DNA of 36,796 bases from Flammeovirgaceae bacterium (GTDB lineage: Bacteria; Bacteroidota; Bacteroidia; Cytophagales; Cyclobacteriaceae): positions 1-36,796 of the forward strand of contig JAHEZH010000048.1 in the NCBI GenBank assembly GCA_023251155.1, read 5' to 3'. The translations under genes were made by a program, and so were the position numbers. This document shows positions 15,384-23,968 of this stretch, piece by piece. The notes under the pieces were generated by a model. The model did no database searches and was not told the DNA's origin. It worked only from the letters and a program-made list of their open reading frames with translations. The first letter of the stretch is position 1, and every line of letters starts with the position of its first letter.

Positions 15384-16790
15384 ATGCGCTATACTATTCA
15401 TCAACTACTAACGATTGCGCTCAGCGGCTACCTGATTACAACAGCGGCCTCTGCACTCGCGCAGGATAACGCTCAGGTACTTTCGCTGAACGAATGCCTG
15501 GATCAGGCGAAGACCAACTACCCGTTCATCAAAGCCAAAGCGGCACAGGTGGCGGGCGAAGAAAAACGATTTCAGTCCAGCAAGACAGAATACTTGCCTC
15601 AGTTTCTGGTGGGCGGCCAAGTCAATTACGGTACGAACAACTCGGTAAACGGAGCCTTCTATCCCAATGAAGGAATGTCCACCGGTTTGTCGGGTGGTAT
15701 TCGCACCGAAAATATTTATGATGGTGTGTTCGGAAGCTTCGGCACATTGCAACTGGACTGGAAGGCCATCAACTTCGGTAAGGTCGCTGCCAATGTGAAG
15801 GCCGCAAAGTCGGCTGTGGATGCTTCGAAAGCGGAGTATGAAAACGAAATCTTTCAGCACTTGATTAAAGTGGCGGATGCGTACTTCCTCACTTCAGTGG
15901 CAGAAAAAATCAGCGCAGCACAGGAGAATAATCTGGAGCGTGCACAAAAATTATATACCGCTACGCGCGCGCAGGCACTATCAGGATTAAAAGCCGGTGC
16001 CGACAGTGCATTCGCAGCAGCGGAAGTATCGAAAGCAAAGTTGTTGTTCTTGGATAGTAAGAAGAACGAAAGGGCACAGCGCATTCGCCTTGCTGAATTG
16101 ATCGGAATAAAAGTCGATGCCGTGAGAGCAGATACCGCCCGCTTCTTTTCAGCCATTCCATCCGATTTTGTTTCGGATTCCATCAACATCCAATCCATTC
16201 CATCGGTGAAGGTGTATCAGTCGCAAATGAATTTACGCCAGGCACGTGCTACGGCTATCCGGAGATCGTATGCTCCCTCCGTTTCATTGACCGGCATTGG
16301 CTTTGCGCGCGGATCAGGCGTCTCTAATAAAGACAATTCGTATCGCACGGATTTTTCAAGCGGTGTAAACTTTCAGGTATACAATTATGTAGCCGCAGTG
16401 AGCATTCGCATGAACCTGCTGAGCTTTGCCAAAGTACGCAATGATTATCACAGTGAATTATTCGAAACCGACAAAGCTCGTTACCTCGAAGAAGAAGCCG
16501 AGTTGAAGTCAATAAACCAGCTGGAGATCGCGAACATGCACTACCGCTTCGCACGACAACAGGCACAGGAAGCACCAATTCAGTTATCCGCAGCACAAGC
16601 TTCGTACCGTCAGTCGAACGCCCGCTATGAATCGGGATTGGCAAGCATGCCTGAGTTAGCACAAAGCTTTTACATTTTAAATCGTGCCGAAGTTGATAAG
16701 TCGATTGCCATCAACAATGTATGGCGTGCGCTCCTGGTCAAAGCGGCTGCAGCCGGCAATCTTTCCTATCTCACTCATCAGATCAATTAA
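15384..16790 (+). CDS. TolC-like outer membrane efflux protein
   Basis: 468 residues with a signal peptide (MRYTIHQLLTIALSGYLITTAASALAQ). Two outer membrane efflux protein repeats follow, each with long amphipathic helices, visible as LSLNECLDQAKTNYPFIKAKAAQ, FGKVAANVKAAKSAVDASKAEYENE and the C-terminal QLSAAQASYRQSNARYESGLASMPEL. It would form the trimeric outer membrane duct of the tripartite pump whose inner membrane and adaptor genes follow. The pump gene begins 11 bp after its stop. The order TolC, pump, adaptor is unlike the adaptor-first order of many proteobacterial operons. Confidence 0.93.
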   Translation: MRYTIHQLLTIALSGYLITTAASALAQDNAQVLSLNECLDQAKTNYPFIKAKAAQVAGEEKRFQSSKTEYLPQFLVGGQVNYGTNNSVNGAFYPNEGMSTGLSGGIRTENIYDGVFGSFGTLQLDWKAINFGKVAANVKAAKSAVDASKAEYENEIFQHLIKVADAYFLTSVAEKISAAQENNLERAQKLYTATRAQALSGLKAGADSAFAAAEVSKAKLLFLDSKKNERAQRIRLAELIGIKVDAVRADTARFFSAIPSDFVSDSINIQSIPSVKVYQSQMNLRQARATAIRRSYAPSVSLTGIGFARGSGVSNKDNSYRTDFSSGVNFQVYNYVAAVSIRMNLLSFAKVRNDYHSELFETDKARYLEEEAELKSINQLEIANMHYRFARQQAQEAPIQLSAAQASYRQSNARYESGLASMPELAQSFYILNRAEVDKSIAINNVWRALLVKAAAAGNLSYLTHQIN

Positions 16791-16801
16791 TTCTATTGGT
16801 T

Positions 16802-19800
16802 ATGAACTTAATTCAATCCGCATTACGAAAACCAATTACCGTGGTGGTCGGCATTATCGCCATTGCGTTCTTCGCTTTTATATCAATTCAAAAAATTGCC
16901 GTTGACATTTTTCCTGCCCTGGATGTGCCCACGATTTATATCGCGCAACCCTATGGAGGGATGGCACCGGATCAGATGGATGGCTTGATGGCCACACGCT
17001 ATCAGGATCACTTTCTTTATGTGCAGGGCATTCGAAGTATCGAGATCAAAAGCATTCAGGGCTTATCGTTGATGAAGCTTACGTTTTATCCGGGAACAGA
17101 CATGGCGCAGGCGGCGGCTGAAGTGGCCAACAACATTTCGCGGGCCAAGGCATACATGCCCGAGGGAACAGTACCGCCACAAGTGGTGCGCTTCGATGCG
17201 AGTTCGGTACCGGTTGGTCAGCTGGTGTTTGAAAGCAAAAGCAGAACGTTGAATGAGTTGCAGGACTTTGCCGCATCCCGCGTGCGCCCCATGTTCTCTT
17301 CCATTCCGGGCGTATCTTCTCCTCCACCCTTCGGAGGAAATCAACGCACCATTGTGATCAAAGTGGATCCGGATCTGATGCGCAGCTATAAAGTTTCTCC
17401 CGAAGAAGTGGTGAAATCCATTGCCGCCACCAATCAACCCTCGGCTGCGGGCAACGTGCGCATTGGTGATTATACCATGATGACTCCGGTGAATTCCTTG
17501 ATTCGCAATCCGCAGGAATTTTTAGAAGTACCCTTGAAGTTAGGAAGCGGTCCTACGATCTTCTTAAAAGATATTGCCACCGTTGCGGATGCAGCCGACA
17601 TCACCGTAGGGTATGCCTTGGTAAACAGTAAACGTGCCATCTATATCCCCATCGTAAAGAAAGCAGATGCTTCTACGCTCGATGTGGTGAACAATGTAAA
17701 GAATGCATTGCCCCGCATGCGCGATGCCATACCGGAAGATGTATCGATCAAATACGAGTTCGATCAATCGGTGTATGTAACCAATCAACTGAGGAACTTA
17801 ATCAGTGAAGGAGCATTGGGGGCATTGCTCACCGGGCTGATGGTGTTTTTATTCCTGCGCGACTGGCGAAGTGTAGTGATTGTGGTGATCACGATTCCCA
17901 TCTCTATTCTGTCGGCCGTTATTCTTCTTCATCTCTTTGATCAAACCATCAACATCATGACGTTGAGTGGACTTGCGTTGGCGATTGGTGTACTGGTCGA
18001 TCAGGCCACGGTGTCGATCGAGAACATTCACCAGCATATGGAGATGGGAAAAACAAAATCGAAAGCAATTCTTGATGCGTCATTGGAGATTGCGTTTCCT
18101 GAGTTGCTGATTCTGCTTTGTATTCTCGCCGTGTTTGCTCCTTCGTTCATGATGGAAGGTATTCCCAAGTCGATGTTTCTTCCGTTAGCATTATCAGTTG
18201 GATTCGCGATGATCTCCTCGTATGTATTGGCGCAGACATTAGTGCCGGTGCTTTCCAACTGGCTGATGAAAGATCATCCAAAGCATGAAGCACCCACCTT
18301 AGCATTGGACAGTCGTGAAGAAAATCAAACGCTCATTGAAGACAACGCGCTCCATCATCAGCAAAAAGTAAGCGGCTTCGATAAATTCAAGTTGAGATAT
18401 GAACGCACACTGGAAAGCCTCGCGGATCGTGGTGGAATGGTCGTCACCGGATATCTCGTGCTTGCTTTTGTGTTAATTGGGTTGGGATTCCGTTTCATAG
18501 GAACAGACATTCTTCCCAAGTCAAACACGGGGCAGTTTCAACTACGGCTTCGCGCACCGGATGGAACACGCTTCGAGCGAACAGAAGAACTGACACTGAA
18601 AGCACTTCAGATCATTAACGAAGAAGTAGGTGAAGAAAATATGGGCATCACTTCCACGTACGTGGGAACGAATCCCTCCAGCTATGGAACAAGCTCTATC
18701 TTCGTGTTTACCAGCGGACCGCATGAAGCCGTAGTACAGGTGGCATTGAACGAAGCGTTTCATACGAACATGGCCGACTTGAAGGAACGCCTTCGTGCAA
18801 AATGGAAAGCAGCATTACCGGCCGTGCAGGTATCGTTCGAACCGATTGAGCTGGTGGAAAAGATCATGAGCCAGGGATCACCTACTCCTATTGAAATCTC
18901 CGTGGCTTCTAAAAACATTCAGGAAGCCTATCAATTTGCTTTACGGATTCAAGGTAAGATGGAGAAGATCCCCTTTTTACGCGATGTGCAGATTCCTCAG
19001 CCCTTGAATTATCCGGTAGTAAAGATTGATCTGGATCGTGAGCGTGCAGGTCAGATGGGCATCACGGCAAACCAGGTTGTTCGCTCCATGGTGACTTCCA
19101 CTTCATCGAGTCGTTTCACCGAAAAGAATTTATGGATGGATCCGAAATCAGGACTGGCCTACCAGGTACAAGTGCAGTTGCCTGAAAACCGAATCAAGAG
19201 CATGGAAGACATCAGCACGATTCCATTGGGTACATCGGGTGGTCGCCCGATTCTTTCAGATGTGGCCACCGTGTACCAGACCACAACGGCAGGGGAATAT
19301 GACCGCGAAGGACCTAACCGGCTAGTCACCATCACGGCTAATCTTCAGAATAAAGATTTGGGTTCTGCAAATGCAGAAGTACAAAAAGCAGTGAAGGCCG
19401 CAGGCGAACCTCCACGCGGGGTGATTGTGAATGTAAAAGGTCAGGTAAAGTTGCTGACCGAAACATTGTCCAGTTTGCAGGGCGGATTGGTGGTCGCCAT
19501 TGTCGTGATCTTTCTTTTACTGAGTGCCAACTATCAGTCTTTCAAAGTATCGGCCGTGATCTTATCGTCCGTGCCGGCAGTTATTGCAGGAAGTTTATTA
19601 TTGCTGCTTGCCGCAGGGTCAACACTGAATCTGCAATCGTACATGGGCATCATCATGTCGGTAGGGGTATCGGTAGCGAATGCCATTTTGATGATCACCA
19701 ATGCCGAAAACCTGCGCATGAAATTAGGCGATGCACGTGAAGCCGCATTGCTGGCAGCGAAGAGTCGTATTCGTCCGATCTTAATGACCAGTATCGCCAT

Positions 19801-20014
19801 GGTGGCAGGTATGTTGCCAATGGCTTTGGGTCTGGGCGAAGGCGGTGATCAGATTGCACCGCTGGGTCAGGCCGTGATTGGCGGGCTGATCGCGTCTACG
19901 ATAGCTTCCCTGCTGATTCTTCCCAATGCATTTGTCTCCCTGCAGAAGAACGCATCGTTGCAGTCGGTATCGCTGGATCCGGAAGATTCAGCGAGCCGAT
20001 TCTACAATAACTAA
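16802..20014 (+). CDS. RND efflux transporter permease
   Basis: 1070 residues from ATG 16802; the frame opens at 16721 inside the TolC gene but MNLIQSALRKPITVVVGIIAIAFFAF is the family's normal start. It is an inner membrane trimer subunit with twelve predicted helices and two large periplasmic loops. TM4 reads AIGVLVDQATVSIENI, so the AcrB Asp-Asp pair is Asp400-Gln401. TM10 reads VGVSVANAILMI, with Ala959 where AcrB has the relay lysine. TM11 keeps RIRPILMTSIAMVAGMLPMAL, including the conserved Arg and Thr. Proton coupling must therefore differ from AcrB. It belongs nearer to the hydrophobic/amphiphilic type than to the metal type, but the substrate is unknown. Adjacent genes complete the pump. 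Confidence 0.93.
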   Translation: MNLIQSALRKPITVVVGIIAIAFFAFISIQKIAVDIFPALDVPTIYIAQPYGGMAPDQMDGLMATRYQDHFLYVQGIRSIEIKSIQGLSLMKLTFYPGTDMAQAAAEVANNISRAKAYMPEGTVPPQVVRFDASSVPVGQLVFESKSRTLNELQDFAASRVRPMFSSIPGVSSPPPFGGNQRTIVIKVDPDLMRSYKVSPEEVVKSIAATNQPSAAGNVRIGDYTMMTPVNSLIRNPQEFLEVPLKLGSGPTIFLKDIATVADAADITVGYALVNSKRAIYIPIVKKADASTLDVVNNVKNALPRMRDAIPEDVSIKYEFDQSVYVTNQLRNLISEGALGALLTGLMVFLFLRDWRSVVIVVITIPISILSAVILLHLFDQTINIMTLSGLALAIGVLVDQATVSIENIHQHMEMGKTKSKAILDASLEIAFPELLILLCILAVFAPSFMMEGIPKSMFLPLALSVGFAMISSYVLAQTLVPVLSNWLMKDHPKHEAPTLALDSREENQTLIEDNALHHQQKVSGFDKFKLRYERTLESLADRGGMVVTGYLVLAFVLIGLGFRFIGTDILPKSNTGQFQLRLRAPDGTRFERTEELTLKALQIINEEVGEENMGITSTYVGTNPSSYGTSSIFVFTSGPHEAVVQVALNEAFHTNMADLKERLRAKWKAALPAVQVSFEPIELVEKIMSQGSPTPIEISVASKNIQEAYQFALRIQGKMEKIPFLRDVQIPQPLNYPVVKIDLDRERAGQMGITANQVVRSMVTSTSSSRFTEKNLWMDPKSGLAYQVQVQLPENRIKSMEDISTIPLGTSGGRPILSDVATVYQTTTAGEYDREGPNRLVTITANLQNKDLGSANAEVQKAVKAAGEPPRGVIVNVKGQVKLLTETLSSLQGGLVVAIVVIFLLLSANYQSFKVSAVILSSVPAVIAGSLLLLLAAGSTLNLQSYMGIIMSVGVSVANAILMITNAENLRMKLGDAREAALLAAKSRIRPILMTSIAMVAGMLPMALGLGEGGDQIAPLGQAVIGGLIASTIASLLILPNAFVSLQKNASLQSVSLDPEDSASRFYNN

Positions 20015-20091
20015 TTAAAAATCAGTCCACTGACTACCGTCAACTACGCTCCATGGACTCCAAATAATAAAGAACAAGTAAACGAATAAAG

Positions 20092-21195
20092 ATGAAATCG
20101 CTCAATTACGTATTCGCACTCATTATCATTCTCACAGTTGCGTGCTCCAAAAAAGAAGAGCATAAAACGGAATCAAAAAAATCTGTTGATACCGTAGAAA
20201 CAGTGATGATCCAAAAATTACAACCGGCCCGATCCATTGCGTTGCCTGGTGATCTTCGTCCCTGGCAAGTAACGAACATACAAGCTAAGGTGAAAGGGTA
20301 TGTTCGTATGGTAACTACTGATCGCGGATCGTCTGTAAAAAAAGGACAAGTACTTGCCACACTGGAAGCCCCCGAGTTGAAAGCACAATTGGCTGAAGCC
20401 CTGGCAAAGGTGGAAGATTACAAATCAAAACAGATGGCCAGCAAGCTTACATACACGCGCATGTGGCAGACCAGCAAAACACAAGGTGCGATTGCGCTCA
20501 ATGAACTGGATGTGGCCAAATCAAAAATGCAAGTGGATAGCATGCAGGTGTTATCTGCTACTGCTTCGTATCAGGCAATACAAGAGATGGTGAATTACCT
20601 AAATATCACGGCGCCCTTCGAAGGCACCGTAGTCGAGCGGAATATTTCTCCGGGTGAATTAGTGGGGCCTGAACGAAGCAAGCCCATGTTTGTATTGGAA
20701 AACAATCAAACCCTGCGGTTAACATTGGGTATCCCTGAGATTTATTCCGGTCAGTTGAAGGAGGCACAAGCGATCACCTTCAAAGTAACGGCCTTACCGG
20801 AAAAGATCTTCCATGCCAAACTATCACGCAGTTCGCAGAGTCTCGATTATTCCATTCGCTCTATGATGGTGGAGTTTGATGTCAATAACAAGGAACATTT
20901 ACTTAAAGCGGGCATGTATGCCGAAGTTACCTTGCCGGTAGAGCGTACCACACCAACGTTATTTGTACCCGCTACCGCAGTGGTCAATTCAACAGAGCGT
21001 GTGTTTGTCATTCAACTCATCGATGGCAAAGCCAGATGGATCGATGTGAAGATCGGCACACAAGCCAATGGCCTCACTGAAATCTTCGGACCTCTTGAAG
21101 AAGGTCAGCCCGTAGTAGCTAAAGCAACAGAAGAGCTGAGAGATGGAAATGAAATCGTGGGCAAAGCAGCGCAGCTGGAAGTGGCCGTAAAGTGA
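20092..21195 (+). CDS. RND periplasmic adaptor (membrane fusion) lipoprotein
   Basis: 367 residues. The N-terminus MKSLNYVFALIIILTVAC is a lipoprotein signal with cysteine at 18. A lipoyl-like half motif (TNIQAKVKGYVRMVTTDRGSSVKKGQVLATLEAPEL) is followed by a helical hairpin (LAEALAKVEDYKSKQMASKLTYTRMWQ to ASYQAIQEM), the second lipoyl half (ITAPFEGTVVERNISPGELV), a beta barrel and a membrane-proximal domain. This is the HlyD/AcrA-type adaptor that links the RND permease to the TolC duct. It is the last gene of the operon, 77 bp after the permease gene. Confidence 0.93.
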   Translation: MKSLNYVFALIIILTVACSKKEEHKTESKKSVDTVETVMIQKLQPARSIALPGDLRPWQVTNIQAKVKGYVRMVTTDRGSSVKKGQVLATLEAPELKAQLAEALAKVEDYKSKQMASKLTYTRMWQTSKTQGAIALNELDVAKSKMQVDSMQVLSATASYQAIQEMVNYLNITAPFEGTVVERNISPGELVGPERSKPMFVLENNQTLRLTLGIPEIYSGQLKEAQAITFKVTALPEKIFHAKLSRSSQSLDYSIRSMMVEFDVNNKEHLLKAGMYAEVTLPVERTTPTLFVPATAVVNSTERVFVIQLIDGKARWIDVKIGTQANGLTEIFGPLEEGQPVVAKATEELRDGNEIVGKAAQLEVAVK

Positions 21196-21237
21196 AGCAT
21201 TTATTCTTCCAAAGCGTTCTGAGGAACCATGAGTTAA

Positions 21238-21265
21238 TATTATCTGAATGTTATCGCAATGTTAA
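21238..21265 (-). promoter_or_regulatory. Pho-box-like triple repeat before the porin gene
   Basis: Read on the minus strand: TTAACA-N5-ATAACA-N5-ATAATA, i.e. TGTTAA at 21260, TGTTAT at 21249 and TATTAT at 21238 on the plus strand, with exact 11-bp spacing. The layout equals the TTAACA-type tandem boxes bound by PhoP/PhoB-family regulators in other phyla. It lies 32 bp upstream of a TAnnTTTG box, in the position of an activator site. Phosphate control is inferred from the site plus the gene's porin family. Confidence 0.5.
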
Positions 21266-21296
21266 AAGCTTAAAATTCAGGTAATATACAGGAGTC

Positions 21297-21304
21297 TATT
21301 TTTG
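21297..21304 (+). promoter_or_regulatory. Bacteroidota-type -7 box before the porin gene
   Basis: TATTTTTG is a perfect TAnnTTTG. No good -33 TTTG is seen at the expected distance, which would fit an activator-dependent promoter with the tandem boxes at 21238-21265. It predicts transcription start near 21311, so the ATG at 21310 would be leaderless or unused. Confidence 0.45.
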
Positions 21305-21309
21305 CGGGC

Positions 21310-22623
21310 ATGAATCAAAAAATTGCCCAAAAAATAAATTTTACTTCATTCTTTCATGGATTTATTTCTTATGAATCTGTGAAGAACAAATTCATTTCAG
21401 CATACATCACGGTTCCTGCTTTTATCCTAATTCTTAGCTCGGAAGTAGCAGCTCAAAAAACCGCTAAAAAACCATTTTCCACCTACTCCAGGAAAGGCAC
21501 GGGGCTTGGAGTGGTTGCTGCTGATAGTTTATTCTCCATCAACTTTCAGTTCCGGATGCAGAACAGGGTAATCTACACCAGTACCAGTGATACGGACCTC
21601 ACCCCTGATAAGTTTGAATCCCGCACACGAAGAATGCGCATGAAATTCAAAGGATTTGTTTACAATCCCAAGATCACCTATTACTTCCAACTGGCGCTGT
21701 CACGTGCCGATATGGACTGGGTAAACAACGATAACTCAAACGTGAATTCAAGTCCCAACGTAATACGCGATGCGGTGATGTATTACACCCCCAATGCCCG
21801 CTGGCGTTTTTCATTCGGACAAACCAAGCTTCCAGGCAATCGTCAACGTGTGACCTCCTCCGGTGATCAGCAGTTTTATGATCGCTCCATTGTCAATGCC
21901 TATTTCAATATCGATCGTGATTTCGGGTTCTTTGGTCAATATACATTGCCCCATATTGTTTTCAAGGGAGCACTTACTTCCGGTGAGGGAAGAAATGCCA
22001 CGATCAGTGATAAAGGTCTCGCCTATACCGGACGTGTTGAGCTTTTACCCCTGGGCAAATTCTCTTCGGATGTAGAAGTGGAAGGTGATCTCGATCGCGA
22101 ACCTGAACCTAAAGTCTCCATTGCTTCTTCTTATTCGTATAATGATCGTGCCATGCGCCAGCAAGGACAACTAGGAAATGACCTTTATGCGGCACGCACG
22201 CTGAGAACATGGGCTGTGGATATGGTGGCGAAATACAATGGCTGGTCGTGGTACTCCGAATTGATGAAACGCTCTACGGATGATCCTCACACAATCAATC
22301 ATGACAATCCGGAATTGATAAGAACCGTTTACACCGGCCACGGCTGGATGTCACAGTTGAGCTATCTGTTTAAGAATAATTTTGAAGTGGCTACCCGCTA
22401 TGCCAGGGTTACTCCTTCTTCTAAATTGTACAACAATCCCTTACACCCTACTGTGAACGAGAAGCAAACGGAGAACTACGAAGCAGGAGTAACACAGTAC
22501 ATCATGGCTCATCGTTTCAAGGTACAGGCAGGAGTGATCTACACCCGCCTGACGGACCTGTCCACCAATTCATTTTACAGATCCTACTGGACAACTGCAC
22601 TACAGGTGGAACTAGGGTTTTGA
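21310..22623 (+). CDS. OprO/OprP-type outer membrane porin
   Basis: 437 residues from ATG 21310; 414 from the in-frame GTG at 21379. The GTG gives a compact signal peptide MKNKFISAYITVPAFILILSSEVAAQ, and the promoter-like box at 21297 favours it. The mature protein is a likely 16-strand barrel of alternating strands with aromatic ends: SINFQFRMQNRVIYTS, FESRTRRMRMKFKGFVYNPKITYYFQLALSR and WRFSFGQTKLPGNRQRV, which is the FGQ-K-P hallmark of the phosphate-selective porin family. It ends in YWTTALQVELGF with C-terminal Phe, a barrel insertion signal. Upstream boxes suggest phosphate control. It lies between the efflux and ilv operons and is probably its own unit. Confidence 0.85.
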   Translation: MNQKIAQKINFTSFFHGFISYESVKNKFISAYITVPAFILILSSEVAAQKTAKKPFSTYSRKGTGLGVVAADSLFSINFQFRMQNRVIYTSTSDTDLTPDKFESRTRRMRMKFKGFVYNPKITYYFQLALSRADMDWVNNDNSNVNSSPNVIRDAVMYYTPNARWRFSFGQTKLPGNRQRVTSSGDQQFYDRSIVNAYFNIDRDFGFFGQYTLPHIVFKGALTSGEGRNATISDKGLAYTGRVELLPLGKFSSDVEVEGDLDREPEPKVSIASSYSYNDRAMRQQGQLGNDLYAARTLRTWAVDMVAKYNGWSWYSELMKRSTDDPHTINHDNPELIRTVYTGHGWMSQLSYLFKNNFEVATRYARVTPSSKLYNNPLHPTVNEKQTENYEAGVTQYIMAHRFKVQAGVIYTRLTDLSTNSFYRSYWTTALQVELGF

Positions 22624-22757
22624 TTGAAAACAAGAAGTAAAACCTAATGCCCGTAAGCAATAGCTAACATTCGTTTTTTGACTAAAAACAAAATATTTTC
22701 TCTTTTTACTTGAATGCTAGCCTTTAATTTGTGACAATTGTACTCGCACAGAACAGA

Positions 22758-22883
22758 ATGCTGACTTTAAACAAAATAACAGAACGCATAAGCAACAATC
22801 TTGATCAGGTTGAAGCCGTTATCACTGTGCTTGTCATTAGCGTGATTATTCTGGTAGTCAAACCCAGGGCGGTAATGATATAA
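22758..22883 (+). CDS. Branched-chain amino acid leader peptide (ilv attenuator)
   Basis: 41 codons with ATG and TAA, too short to be called usually. The C-terminal 24 residues read VEAVITVLVISVIILVV, then KPRAVMI: 15 of 24 are Val, Ile or Leu (8 Val, 5 Ile, 2 Leu). The stop codon lies 8 bp after an 'antiterminator' arm and 23 bp before the terminator hairpin. This is the arrangement of ilv leader peptides, where ribosome stalling at scarce Val/Ile/Leu-tRNA allows readthrough. A short membrane protein is a possible but poorer explanation, because the hydrophobic run is only about 17 residues and the RNA structures fit exactly. Confidence 0.8.
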   Translation: MLTLNKITERISNNLDQVEAVITVLVISVIILVVKPRAVMI

Positions 22884-22936
22884 CTTAATAAAAAAGAAAT
22901 TCATGAACCGCCCTGACTCACCCTCAGGGCGGTTTT
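22865..22936 (+). promoter_or_regulatory. ilv transcription attenuator: competing antiterminator and terminator
   Basis: Three arms are visible. CAGGGCGGT (22865-22873) lies in the leader peptide codons. ACCGCCCTG (22907-22915) can pair with it (9 bp, antiterminator). TCAGGGCGGTT (22924-22934) pairs with AACCGCCCTGA (22906-22916) as an 11-bp perfect terminator stem with loop CTCACCC and T-rich tail TTGTTTTAT. A ribosome at the TAA (22881) would cover the first arm and release the terminator; one stalled in the Val/Ile run would leave it free. Confidence 0.82.
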
Positions 22937-22942
22937 GTTTTA
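22906..22942 (+). terminator. Rho-independent terminator of the ilv leader
   Basis: Stem AACCGCCCTGA / TCAGGGCGGTT, 11 perfect pairs, 7-nt loop, then TTGTTTTAT. It lies 36 bp before ilvE and can only serve transcripts coming from the leader region or the upstream porin gene. Confidence 0.85.
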
Positions 22943-22954
22943 TACGGGCACGAA

Positions 22955-22970
22955 CAAACTAACGATTGTT
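22955..22970 (+). promoter_or_regulatory. 16-bp box shared by the ilvE and leuC leaders, copy 1
   Basis: CAAACTAACGATTGTT lies 7 bp before the ilvE ATG and is repeated exactly at 33088-33103, 3 bp before the leuC GTG. In both cases it follows the leader terminator. It may bind a protein or influence translation initiation. The function is not known to me. Confidence 0.6.
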
Positions 22971-22977
22971 TCAAAAT

Positions 22978-23865
22978 ATGTATTACACTGACGAAACGGT
23001 ACTTTTTCTCGATGGCAAGTTCATCAAAGCAAAAGATGCACGCACCGACCTTTTCGGACAAACCCTCCACTATGGCTATGGCGTGTTTGAAGGCATCCGC
23101 TCTTACGAGACCGTAAACGGCACCAAAACATTCAAAGCGCTGGAACACTACGAGCGCCTCAAAAGAAGCTGCGCACTCATGGGCATTCCGCTCGACTACA
23201 GTGCCGAAGAAATGAGCCAGATTACCTACCAGGTGTTAGAAAAAAACGAACTGACCAACGCGTACATCCGCCCGCTGGTGTTTTGCAGCCCCAACATGGC
23301 CCTTACCTCTCCCAACGAAGTATCGCTCATGATCACCGCGTGGGAAGTGGATCAGCATACCACCTTGCAACCGGCAAAAGTGTGCATCTCTTCATTTCAG
23401 CGCCCCAACCCCAAGGCGGTAACCATGGAAGCCAAGGTGTGCGGGTTGTACACCAACTCGATCTTAGCCACCATGGAAGCCAAGAAGCGTGGCTTTGATG
23501 ATGGTCTTCTCCTTGACTTGAATGGCTTTGTGGCGGAAGGGCCCGGAGCCAATTTTTTTTATGAGAAGGATGGTGTGATGTATACGCCTCCGGTTGGTAG
23601 CATTCTGCCGGGCATCACTCGCAAAACAGTAATCGACATCTGCCAGTTTCTCGATATACCCGTACAGGAGAAATACTTCCGCCCCGAAGAAGTGTTTGAA
23701 GCCGACAGCGCTTTCTTCTGCAGCACCATGCAGGAGATCGTTGCCATCGAATCCATCGAAGGACAAGCTTTCGCTAAACCATGGAAAGATTCACTGAGCG
23801 GATTGATACGTGATACGTACCGAAGCATTGTATTGGATAAGAGTTATGGATATGTAATCGTTTAA
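22978..23865 (+). CDS. ilvE: Branched-chain amino acid aminotransferase
   Basis: 295 residues from ATG 22978; an upstream TTG in frame overlaps the shared 16-bp box and is unlikely. It is a fold-type IV PLP enzyme that interconverts Leu, Ile and Val with their 2-oxo acids, using glutamate. The FGQTLHYGYGVFEGIRSYE segment near 26-44 is the family opening. K153 in MEAKVCGLYTNSI is the Schiff-base lysine. LNGFVAEGPGANFFYEKDG contains the catalytic Glu187. Length is normal. It is the first gene of the ilv operon, directly behind the attenuator, so the whole cluster is under that control. Chorismate-derived D-amino acid or ADCL relatives are excluded by the GVFEGIR motif and context. Confidence 0.93.
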   Translation: MYYTDETVLFLDGKFIKAKDARTDLFGQTLHYGYGVFEGIRSYETVNGTKTFKALEHYERLKRSCALMGIPLDYSAEEMSQITYQVLEKNELTNAYIRPLVFCSPNMALTSPNEVSLMITAWEVDQHTTLQPAKVCISSFQRPNPKAVTMEAKVCGLYTNSILATMEAKKRGFDDGLLLDLNGFVAEGPGANFFYEKDGVMYTPPVGSILPGITRKTVIDICQFLDIPVQEKYFRPEEVFEADSAFFCSTMQEIVAIESIEGQAFAKPWKDSLSGLIRDTYRSIVLDKSYGYVIV

Positions 23866-23968
23866 CCGTTATCCGTTAAACATATAAAAGTTAAAAGTCA
23901 GAATTAGGTAATAAAAAGTTATAAGCCACTAGTAACAATTAACTTATAACGATTAACGATTTAAAAAA

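Noticed and set aside
16721-16801. Upstream start for the RND permease inside the TolC gene
   Set aside because: Overlaps coding sequence in another frame; MNLIQSALRKPI is the usual family start.
23866-23968. AT-rich gap before ilvD as a possible separate promoter
   Set aside because: Contains AACGATT words but no TAnnTTTG or clear -33 element; read as operon spacer.
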